This document shows positions 1-8,600 of a stretch of DNA of 64,000 bases, one piece after another. The notes beneath the pieces are model-generated. The model was not told the DNA's origin. It saw nothing but the letters and a program-made list of their open reading frames with translations, and searched no databases. Where the stretch lies: assembly GCA_015847255.1 (NCBI GenBank), contig JADLZK010000281.1, positions 1-64,000 on the forward strand. Direction: 5' to 3'. The DNA is from Hyparrhenia diplandra. Lineage: Eukaryota > Streptophyta > Magnoliopsida > Poales > Poaceae. Position 1 is the first letter of the stretch. Every line of letters starts with the position of its first letter. The translations under genes were made by a program, and so were the position numbers.

Positions 1-76
1 CAATGCTGCTCAACTAGCAAGGCACTGACAAACTACACAAGATATTATATGAAATATAAATACAAGAGGGTAATGG

Positions 77-1534
77 TACTACAGCATGGGCTTTTATTCC
101 CGGCTGGGAAACCCTCTCTATTCCCGGTTATAAAACCGGGAATACGAAGTTGGGGAATAGAAGTATTCGCACCGGGAATAAAGGTAGGGGCTTTATTCCC
201 GGTTGGGGTACCAACCGGGAGTAAAGCTCCTGCCAGGCACGTGGCCGGCCATGGGCTTTACTCCCGGTTGTTGTCTTCAACCGGGAGTAAAGGGTTGTTT
301 TTTTTTTTTCTTTTTTTCTTTTCTTTTCCAGCTGGTATATACCATTTTTTTTTTGCTTCATTTCAATTCTTGCTGCCAAAAATATGCTTGCTATAATCAA
401 CAATTTTTCACAATTCTTATTAAGGGCACGATTTATCTTTGATTGAAATTCATAGCTGGTACACATATTTTTCAAATCAAATAAATAAAAAAAATCAACA
501 TCACAAGCTATACATCTCATCTTTACATCGGCAGATTACACATTATTTCCAATCAGATCACAAATGGTAGTTCAATTTTTAATCTTCAAAATAGAAACAC
601 GAAACAAAAAAAGGAGCTCAGAAATCATCATTGCTATGGCTGGACTCTATTCTCTGCTCGTCTCACAGAAACTAGGATGGTAGATCTACAAGAAAGAACA
701 AAGGGGCAAAATCAGTGTATAACAAAATAAAAGAAATAGAGTATGAAGAAACCTCGTGCAGGGCGTCGAGATCTGACCTCAACTTCGGCGGCTACCCGGG
801 ACGCCGCGAGCAGGGCGTCGAGATCTGACGCGAAAGCAGGAGGAACTCGCCACGCCCGCCGCCCCCCACGCGCTCTCCAATGGCAGGACGACGGCTGACC
901 GCCTGTCCTTCTCTGCCGCAACGGGCGGCGGCGGCAGCTTGCTACGACGAGAACGCACCAGTACACTACATCACTTGTCTTGTTAGCTTGCAAGGCAGCA
1001 AGCAGCACTCCGTGGCCCATCGTGGCACTAGCAAGCGAGCGGCAGCAGCAGCTCCCATCGTGGAAGCGATTTGGGTGGAGGCAGGAGTGGACGGAGGAAG
1101 GAGAAGGAGCAAGGTAATATACTCATAACTTTACTCCCCGCTCCCAATTCCAACCGGGACCAGAAGACTCTCACCCCGGCTCATAACACCATCCCGGAGT
1201 ACAAATTTGGCGGGCCACAAAAATTTGGCGGGCCACGGAAATTTTTGCCGTGGTTTTCACATCCCTCCTTCGATTTACTCCCGGTTGGAGTCTCCATCCG
1301 GGAGTAGATGTTTATTCCCAGTTTGGGTTAACAACGGGGAGTAAAGGTCTACATTTACTCCCGGTTGGAGACTTCAACCAGAGTAGAGGACTGGGCGCGC
1401 GGGATCCCGCGGCCGCATGGCGTTTTATTCGGTTGAGAGAGTCAACCGGGAATAAAGGTCCCTTTATTCCCCGTTCAATTTCCAACCCGAGTAACCGTGT
1501 TTTAGGCTCGAGAAGAGAAGTCGTTTGTGTAGTA
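77..1534. mobile_element. Non-autonomous CACTA-like DNA transposon (putative)
   Basis: The left end reads TACTACAGCA (from 77) and the right end TTGTGTAGTA (to 1534), degenerate versions of CACTA-type termini. Just inside both ends are many copies of the grass subterminal motif in facing pairs (ACTCCCGGTTG / CAACCGGGAGT), for example 198-226, 262-292, 1268-1305 and 1360-1380. The interior (about 300-1120) is AT-rich and then GC-rich with no transposase motif. Flanking trinucleotides TGG and GGG are only a weak match to a 3-bp target duplication, so the exact boundaries are uncertain. CACTA membership is inferred from the ends and the subterminal motif. Confidence 0.5.
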
Positions 1535-2936
1535 GGGGGTAGTTATACCGGCGTAGTTAAAAAGGATGCTGCCAATCACCGGAATGATAACGAATCAATC
1601 ACATATTCAATAAGAGAAATCGGCAAGAGATGAAACAATGAATTTTCCTCCGAAGCTCACTTGCTTGTGGGGTCAACACCTCTCGGTGGTTCTTCGGTAT
1701 GTGGCTCTCAAAGTCAAGGCCTCTCAAAGGCACCGCAAGACACCACGGATAAGTGCGGTACGTAACTTAATGACACGAGCAATTTACTTGGGGAGTTACG
1801 TTGCCTTTGGCGCTCTGCCGGAAGGCACACAAGAACGCCCTCACAAGATCACCAGAGGCGGCCAAGAACAAACACCATTCTTGCCAACACCTATAACTCA
1901 TCCAAGCCGACTAGAGGGTGGAAACCACAAGAGTAACAAGAAATAATCCACCAGCAAAAACGATCCTCAAGTGCCACTAGATATACTATCACTCAACAAA
2001 TACACAAAGATACATTCAATCTGATTTTGCAAATAAGCAATGGAGATGAGTGGGAGATGGAGAGAGTATGCTCAGCTCTAGAGTATGCCACAGTGATGAA
2101 AATGTGAAAGAAAGCTCCCCAAGAGCCGGCCAAGGAGCCTAACCAGATGGATCGCTTTTGTAATCCTCTTTCTTTTTCTTTTTCTTTTTTCTTTTTGCTT
2201 TGAGCCTATTCTTTCATTTATTTTATTTTTTTCAAAGGGATTTAATTTTTTAAAAAAAAAAAGAGGGGAGAGAGAAATGACGAGAAGTCGAACGAGAAAG
2301 ATAAGGACCCGACGCGTCCGTCTCCTCTACCATAACTAGACGCAGCCCGGCCGCCCTGTCCACTCGCCAAAACGGGACGCATACGAGACACCACGCACGC
2401 ATGCACGATCGATCGAGTGCGTGCGTTAACTCAACAAATGACCAGACTCCAGCAGAGTCGCTCAACCATCGAATTCGGACAGGACGCGTCTTTGCTTGCC
2501 CGACCGGAGAGGTCCGAACCAAGCCGACGTGGTCACTTGGATAGGCACGACGCAAACAAGCAAAAGCTACGAGGCAGGAATGAAATTCATTACGTGCATG
2601 ATGCATGTGTACTTCTGAATAAATAAATTTCTAGAGTAGTACTCCGTACGTTGTAAGGCAGTTTTTTTCGTATGTTTGACAAAACTATAGAAAGAAGCAT
2701 AAAATATATTTTATATGGTGATAAATTTTGTTTATCGTTTTCTATAAATTTAGTTTGATTTTAAAATTTGGACTTAAGATAACTAGTATAAAATTTGAGT
2801 ATGCACATAGGTACGTATCTAGCTAGTACACATACGACGTGGGTGCATAATGCCCATACATGCAAGCAATCTGTGAATAAATTTTCTAGAGCCTAGCTTA
2901 TGTACACATATGTGTGCGCTGAGTCCACACATGTCA
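1535..2936. other. Intergenic, unclassified repeat-like sequence
   Basis: No convincing gene. The piece 1640-2030 is low-complexity-free, reads open in short stretches only, and looks like a fragment of an interspersed repeat, but I cannot name a family. 2165-2275 is a CT/T-rich tract. 2630-2800 resembles the interior of a decayed Stowaway MITE (motifs like TTTGACAAAACTATAGA and TATAAATTTAG) and is similar to 3275-3490. Confidence 0.4.
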
Positions 2937-3185
2937 CTCCCTCCGTTCCAAAATAAACGCATTTTTTGACTTTTACAAACTGTGTTTGACCGTTCGCCTT
3001 TATTTAACTTTCTTCTACAAATATTTTCACTTTTGTTATGACTTACTACATCACTAATGATATTTTAATAACATTTAATTTGTTTTATAATTTAAATAAA
3101 AATTTTGAATACGATGAGTTCCAAACATAAAATCTAAAAAGTCAAAAGAATTGCGGTTTTTTTTTTTTTTTTTTTTGGGGAGGAG
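2937..3185. mobile_element. Stowaway-type MITE
   Basis: The left end CTCCCTCCGTTCC is the standard Stowaway (Tc1/mariner) terminus. The right end decays into a poly-T run followed by GGGGAGGAG, a weak inverted copy. The interior has the usual AT-rich phrases (TTTGACCGTTCGCC, AAATATTTTCAC). It has no coding capacity and would have depended on a mariner-like transposase in trans. Confidence 0.7.
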
Positions 3186-3759
3186 TAGCGAGTAGGTTAG
3201 CTAAGTAGAAAATTCTAAGGGCTCATGTCCTTGTACTAATTAGATTAGAAAATGATAGCGGAATTACAGTGTGTACTTCTGACTAAATAAATTTCTAGAT
3301 CGAGTTATTTGAAGTCAGTTTTTCATAAGTTTGACCAAATTGTAGAGAGAAGCATAAACGTTTATGAAACCAAATGACCAAATTATAAGAATAGTGTACC
3401 TAATGATACTAATTTGATGTTATAATTTTGTTTGTCTTTTCTATAAATTTTACTTTAATTTTAAAAATTTTGACTTACGATTACTAATATAAAAGATTGA
3501 TTTATTCTATGACAGCAAGCGGTATACACGTACGGCCATCTATCTTAATTAGATTAGACTACAACCATAGTACAATATATGCACATAGGCATAGGTAGGT
3601 GGGAAATTAAAGTCTCTAGAGGCATGACTTAGAGACTACAATGGATCGATTGAGGCTGAGCTGAGAGGACACTACTAACGACGATTGAGAGGACACTACT
3701 AATTAACGATTGAGCTGCTGAGAGGACACTAATAACAATTTATAGGAGCTGAGAGCGCT
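3186..3759. other. Promoter-side spacer of the small secreted-protein gene
   Basis: 3275-3490 is a decayed MITE-like AT-rich block similar to 2630-2800. 3655-3735 contains an imperfect threefold repeat of a phrase like GAGAGGACACTACTAA about 35-45 bases apart, directly upstream of the TATA box at 3760. Whether these are regulatory sites is not known. Confidence 0.4.
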
Positions 3760-3767
3760 TATAAATA
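3760..3767 (+). promoter_or_regulatory. TATA box of the small secreted-protein gene
   Basis: TATAAATA lies about 100 bases upstream of the chosen ATG. Transcription would be expected to start near 3790-3795, giving a leader of about 70 bases. Confidence 0.6.
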
Positions 3768-3861
3768 CAGCACCCCCCATATTACTGATCATAGCAGAGG
3801 ATCGAACAGCTAGTAGCTATCAGTCGATCCAGTGAGCAGGCAACAATGGCCTCCATGGACC

Positions 3862-4200
3862 ATGAAACCCACCGCTGCCCTGTGGTCGCTCCTCGCCACC
3901 ATTATTCTCCTGTTCATGGCGGCCTCCACGCTGACGCTGGCCCAGACGACGACGAGCCCGGCGGCGGCGTGCCCCGGCATGCTTGTTCTGCTACAAGGGA
4001 TTAGCCCAAACATCCTGGAGCAACCTTTCTTTGTGCAGATCAATCGAGTACTCAATGTTCTGCAAGGGGAGGGCGGTCTGACCCGAGTCGAAGAGTGTGT
4101 GTGCCAATCCACTGGATCCGACGGTGCCCGCGCCACGGAAGTGATCCAACTCATGATCGATTCGAGCTACACCACCAGTTGCAGCAGCAACGTCGCCTAG
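3862..4200 (+). CDS. Small secreted cysteine-containing protein, function unknown
   Basis: Single-exon gene of 112 residues. The ATG at 3862 starts a classic signal peptide: MKPT, then a hydrophobic run (residues 7-29, LWSLLATIILLFMAA...) ending near LTLAQ. The mature part of about 80 residues has four cysteines: one near its start (ACPGM), a CxC pair (ECVCQ) and one near the C-terminus (TSCSS). The CxC followed by a spaced cysteine is loosely reminiscent of lipid-transfer-like proteins, but the eight-cysteine pattern is absent, so I do not assign that family. A TATA box sits at 3760. Two out-of-frame ATGs at 3846 and 3855 lie upstream, the first in good context (CAACAATGGC), and open an overlapping reading frame; this suggests either translational control or a small indel at the true start. 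The product is probably secreted; function unknown. Confidence 0.6.
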   Translation: MKPTAALWSLLATIILLFMAASTLTLAQTTTSPAAACPGMLVLLQGISPNILEQPFFVQINRVLNVLQGEGGLTRVEECVCQSTGSDGARATEVIQLMIDSSYTTSCSSNVA

Positions 4201-4513
4201 GCAGGCACACGTACTGTGTGATGATATATATATACGCTGTGAGTTGTGTCGCCTACGTAAAATAATGCTGTTATGCATATGATTTGTTGTTGTCGTCGTC
4301 GTCGGCAACGACGCATGCAGCAGGGCATGACACGTCTACCTAGTAGTAGTACTGCTACTACACCGGAGAGAGTCTGTCATCTTATCATTGTTACTACTGC
4401 ATACCATATGAAAAATAATAATAATAAAGTTCTACCTGTATACGGAGTATATGTATGTTGTATGTTGTTTGAGTGTCGCCTGACAACTTACGATGTTTGT
4501 TTGGTTTCAGAAA
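4201..4513. other. 3' flank of the small secreted-protein gene
   Basis: AT-rich sequence with GTCGTCGTCGTCGG at about 4291-4304 and an AATAATAATAAAG stretch near 4412 that could serve as polyadenylation signal. No gene seen. Confidence 0.4.
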
Positions 4514-4924
4514 CTAGGGGAATCTCACCCGCGCGTTGCTGCGGGAATTAAGAAAAATGCAATGATCATAAGAGAGATTTTCGGCAATCTCGCGCGTCTG
4601 ATCATAAGAGAGAAGTCATATACAATACAAAACAGAACGGCGTATATATACATTGTTGCTTCGATTCTAGACTAACAAAATTCAGATATGCTTTAGATTC
4701 AGCTGAGAGATGTTCACGGCAAAGTACAGATTAAAGGACCAGAATTCTTTTTCTCACAAATCGATTCAATAATGCAATGTACATTACGCCTCAGCGTTAC
4801 ATCCGATTCAAAAATCGATTCCAATTTACAGTATGCCTCAGCATTATATGGCATTATATGGCCTGCTCAGGACGAAGAATAGAGTAATAGACTGATCAGA
4901 TCGTAAAATCGAAGGAGTCTGTCA

Positions 4925-5245
4925 TCAGGTTACAGTTAAACACACCACGAGCAGCTGCTGCTTGGGCTTGGGCAACGCCGATTCCGCCTCTTTGTTCCTC
5001 AGCAGCTCCATCGCGTCGACCTTGCAAACCATGGTTGTTTGAGCGCGGCAGCCGCCGTGAGCCGCTTGTCGGGGTTGCACGTCAGGAGGCCATTCAAGAC
5101 ATCGAATCTTTGCGGGACAGCACTGCCTCGGGGAACTTCTTGCGCAAGTGGCTGTCATGATGCACGTCGTCTAGAATCGGCACCAGTTCGATGGCGAACG
5201 GCGTGGACGTGAGGTCGCGGTCGCAAAACTCGTCAGACTCGCCTT
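4925..5245 (-). pseudogene. Fragment of a cyclin-dependent kinase F-like gene (C-lobe end)
   Basis: The minus strand encodes PFAIELVPILDDV, then LRKKFPEAVLS, and after a one-base frame change NGLLTCNPDKRLTAAAALK followed by PWFA. The phrase (L)LTCNP-(D/K)KRLTAAAAL-x-(H/Q)PWF is characteristic of the last helices of the kinase domain in the grass CDK-F-like family; the assignment is from memory of that family. Only the C-terminal end of the C-lobe is present. At least one frameshift (about 5105) and an early stop make it non-functional. It joins the PEPC-kinase fragment on its 5' side without a visible boundary, so the two form a chimeric relic. Confidence 0.6.
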
Positions 5246-6110
5246 GCCGGTCATCACGCTCCTCGTTCGCCGTCCCATCCGGCCGCCGGCCCAACACCAG
5301 CTCCATCCCAAACTCACCGAGGACTTGCTCGGCGGTGAACCTCCTCCACTCGTCACAGCAGATCATGCGCCTCATCAGGTCCTTGGTGGCGGGGACACCT
5401 CGCTGAAGAGCCTGAGCGGGAACCGCACGCTGCCCCACAGCACGTTCGCCGGCACCTCCGCGGCGCTCTCTCCGCCGAACAGGAGCGCGCCGCCGGGGAG
5501 CAGCGCATACATCACCACGCCGGCGCTCCACACGTCCGCCTTGGCGCCGTACTCGCCCCCGCAACCACCTCGGGGCCACGCAGTGGGGCGTCCCCACCAG
5601 GCCCTCCGCGCGGCCGAGGCCACCGGCGCCCACCCACGCCGCCGACCCGAAGTCCGCCAGGCGCACGCGCGGCGCCCTCTCGGCCTCGTCCTCTCCGCTA
5701 TCCTCCTCCTCGTCCTCCTCGCCGTCGCTGGCGGCGGCGTCGATGAGGATGTTGTTGGGCTTGACGTCACGGTGTGCGAACCCGCGGCGGTGGCAGAGCG
5801 CGAGCGCCTGCGGCGACCTGCGCCACGATGGCGGCCGCCAGGGGCTTCGGCACGGGCGCGCCGCGGCGGAGCGCCACCCAGTCGAGCAGGTCCGGGCCCG
5901 CGCACAGGTCCATCACCGCGTGCGTCCACATCTCGTCCTCGTACATCGCGTGCGTCTGCACCACGCCGGGGTTGCCCGCGCCGGCAAGCTGCACCAGCAG
6001 GGGCTCAACCTCCGCGAGCTCGCGGTCCTGGTCGTCGGCCAACCGCGACCGGTCCACGGAATTGACGGCGAAGGCCTCGCCGGTGGCGCGGGACGTGCAG
6101 TGACATGGTA
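5246..6110 (-). pseudogene. Phosphoenolpyruvate carboxylase kinase-like pseudogene
   Basis: The minus strand encodes most of a small Ser/Thr kinase domain in three frames. In order: ATGEAFAVNSVDRSR (start of N-lobe), NPGVVQTHAMYED, VMDLCAGPDLLDWV, CHRRGFAHRDVKPNN, VRLADFGSAAWVG, EGLVGTPHCVAPR, KADVWSAGVVMYA, GSVRFPLRLFSEV and KDLMRRMICCDEWRRF. These match plant PEPC kinases, which phosphorylate and activate PEP carboxylase. The glycine-rich loop is missing, the catalytic lysine of the AVK motif is Asn, the APE motif is APR, and frame changes occur near 5805, 5575 and 5395. Catalytic HRD and DFG are still legible. It lies within a Helitron, so it is best read as a captured, dead copy rather than the native gene. 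Confidence 0.75.
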
Positions 6111-6894
6111 GTGCGCAGGATTGGGACCTGAAAATTGTAACAGATTTGGATTCAGAGGGAGGCGACCTGTACTGGATGATTCCGAGCGGGCCGCTGAAGA
6201 ACGCCAAAGATCCGACGCAGACGGCGGCCGAGATCCGTCAGTCCATCGTAGATAGATAACCAAACTGGCGGCCGGCAGGCGTACACTGAGGGGATGGATT
6301 AAGAAGGCTTTGACGCAGGTGAACGGACGGAGGTGGGCGACGATAATGAAAGCGGCGGGGCAATGTCTTCATTGAGGGCTTCAAGATGGGCGGCGAATAG
6401 GCGGAGCCGGGGAGAGGGAAGAGGCGTACCCGAGGAATTGCAAACGGCCGCTCAGCCGGCACGACCACGACACGCTCACCCGGACGGGGAATAGACCGAG
6501 CCCACGACGCGCTCGAACGAAGCTTTCATATGTTTCAGTTTCCACTCACAAGAGCCAATCAGAAGCCTAACAACTCCTTAAGGAGGGCTGGTGGGGATCT
6601 CCTATACAGGAGTTATAGATATGAAGTGACTCATCGTCTTCGTTACTCCTGCCCTTTTCTTTTTCGTATGTTTTGTCATGTAATGGGTTCATCTACCCCC
6701 ATCACCTTATTCCTCACGAGTCAATAATTAGTGCATGTTCGACATAGCTCACCTTCAATAGTGAAGCTTTTTTTTTTGGAAAACAACTTCACAAGCAGTT
6801 TTTCCTAGTGAAGATTATCTGTTTTGGAAAAAGTGTTTGGTAAAATTGCTTCACCAACAACACTCATAAGGGAGAGAGCTAGCATAAGCTACTA

Positions 6895-7794
6895 CTAGCA
6901 AAATATGCCCGTCTTGCGCACGGGACATGTGTAAATTATTGTCCTTTTCTCATACCAAAACCATATCATGCATCATCGCAACACGCATTAGCCACGCATT
7001 AGCTTCACATGACACTCCATATCGGTGTGTTGCGATCGTTAAAAATTATCATATGCAATTATATGTTGTAGAAGAAACATGGAACTCACATGGTGTATTT
7101 CCACGTGCTGGTAGATCAAAGACACACCTAAATAGAGGTGTGATGTTCTTGATAAAAAAGCCTTAGTTGTATTGTTTTTTCCGAATAATGCTTGTCATGC
7201 TCTTTAATTTTGCTTTTGCTTGCTTTGTAAAAAAACGTTGCTCGTGGCTTTGTACGTGTTGCGTTAGTGTACTGCGTGTTTGGACGCCTACGTTGTAATG
7301 TGTAATTCTTAAAAAAAAACATGTGTCCAAAAAAAATAGATTCTTAAGAAAAATGTGTGTCCTAAATAATAGAAATTGAAAGAAAAAGCAATTAAACATC
7401 TATTAAATATATAAGATTGCCATAATACGTCAAGAATAATTCTTAAAAACATGTGTCCAAAAGAATAGATTCTTAAAAAAATGTGTGTCCTAAATAATAG
7501 AAATTGAAAAAAAGCAATTAAACATCTATTAAATATATAAGATTGCTATATACCTCAAGAAAAGGGATAGGAGCGATTGGGCAAACATACGTATGGAGTA
7601 CCTGTCTAGAACACCTCACGTATGGACTCGCCGTCCGTAATCACGGGGCTATCACGAGCCTCGACCCCCTCTCAGGGCCGGTGTATATACGTATTGCAAC
7701 CGGACTCTCCTCGCTCGGTTCGGGTGGGCAGGCAGGTTGGACGAAATTTTTAGGCGGACGACGGAAATTTTCTCTCTTTATTAGTAGGTATAGA
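6895..7794 (-). mobile_element. Complete non-autonomous Helitron
   Basis: On the minus strand it starts TCTATACCTACTAATAAAGAG at 7794 and ends CTAG at 6895, inserted between a host A and T as Helitrons require. The 3' hairpin CCCGT..ACGGG lies at about 6908-6924. Length 900 bp. No Rep/helicase coding. The interior carries a tandem duplication of about 125 bp (copies about 7310-7430 and 7440-7555) and, at 7264-7319, a 3' end related to the SINE at 54.6 kb. Confidence 0.85.
7310..7555. repeat. Two-copy tandem repeat inside the Helitron
   Basis: Two adjacent copies of an AT-rich block that begins near ACATGTGTCCAAAA and ends near TAAATATATAAGATTGC, differing mainly in A-run lengths. Confidence 0.85.
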
Positions 7795-7941
7795 TTTCCG
7801 GTTTCATCCCAACTCATGTCTTTGTGATAGGAGCAGAAAAATAGCTTCAACAACGAAGCTACCAATCCATCCAACCAACATTCATACAAATTCAAGCAAC
7901 CAAAACCCATCCTTCACAGTTCACAAGACCACTAGAGTAAC

Positions 7942-8142
7942 ATGGCATCAGGGAAACAAACTATGGAAGCGGCCGACGACGCAGGGAAAGTCAAATCACC
8001 ACTGGGCCTGGGCGGCTGTGGAGGCCCGTCTGGAGTTGTCATTGCTGCAGGGATTCCTTGCTGCAGACAGAGACAGGCGAGCAGTGACGAAGGGGCGGGC
8101 CAAATCTGCACGTCGGCTGTAGAATGGACTGGGCCTCCATGA
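7942..8142 (+). CDS. Possible small gene or first exon, 66 residues, unknown
   Basis: An ATG-started open frame follows a CA-rich, ATG-free leader-like stretch (7840-7940) that resembles a plant 5' UTR, and the ATG context (GTAACATGGC) is good. The predicted peptide is Gly/Ala-rich, has no recognisable domain and ends in a plain stop. It sits between a Helitron end (7794) and a MITE (8268). It could equally be a chance open frame; no family recognised. Confidence 0.2.
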   Translation: MASGKQTMEAADDAGKVKSPLGLGGCGGPSGVVIAAGIPCCRQRQASSDEGAGQICTSAVEWTGPP

Positions 8143-8267
8143 CTGTTCCCGTCAGACTGTTGGGCCAAACCTTGTTCCTATTCTTCTCATCGAACTGGCC
8201 GATATTTCACAGGTGCGGTCTCAGGGTGGATGAGAAGGCATACCACAATTCCAACAATTCTTGACAA

Positions 8268-8564
8268 GGGCCTTGTTTAGTTGGCAGAATTTTTAGCAAA
8301 AAGTGATTTTTCGACTCTCAGAAGCACAATCGTAGAAGACGTTTCGTTTGTTTTGTGGTAAATATTGTCCAATTATGGACTAACTAGGCTCAAAAGATTC
8401 GTCTCGTCATGTACAAATGTAACTGTGTAATTAGTTAATTTTTTACCTACATTTACTTTGCTCCAGAACATATGTCTTTTTTGGTGTATTTAATGTGATT
8501 TGATGGAGAGAGAGTCTAAAAATTTGCACTTTTGTGGCAAAAATCTGCCAACTAAACGTGGCCA
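8268..8564. mobile_element. MITE with GGGCCTTGTTTAGTT ends
   Basis: Left end GGGCCTTGTTTAGTTGGCAG and right end CTGCCAACTAAACGTGGCC are imperfect inverted repeats. The interior phrase about GGTAAATATTGTCCAAT..CTAGGCTCAAAAGATTCGTCTCG is shared with the copies at 16668, 30915 and 51220, so this is one family with several members in the window. Superfamily not assigned with confidence (hAT-like or PIF-like). Confidence 0.75.
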
Positions 8565-8600
8565 AGATAAAATTGGACCCAAGCAGGATATATAGATATA

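Larger units (their letters stand above)
4514..6619 (-). mobile_element. Helitron with captured kinase fragments (3' end clear, 5' end tentative)
   Basis: Read on the minus strand, the element ends in CTAG (4514-4517) followed by a host T, with the expected hairpin a few bases inside (plus-strand CCCGC..GCGGG at about 4528-4545). This is the same terminus type as the two complete Helitrons at 6895 and 8802. Inside lie decayed fragments of two different protein kinase genes on the same strand as the element, the usual signature of Helitron gene capture. The 5' end is not certain: TCTATAACTCC read from 6619, preceded by A on that strand, is the best candidate. 6120-6260 has an open, coding-like stretch on the plus strand of unknown origin. 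Confidence 0.5.

Noticed and set aside
3846..4004. Treating the upstream frame from 3846 as the main protein of the locus
   Set aside because: It has no signal peptide, biased composition and a short length, whereas the 3862 frame has a textbook signal peptide.
4925..6110. A functional kinase gene
   Set aside because: Lost catalytic lysine, several frameshifts, and two different kinase sources in one relic.
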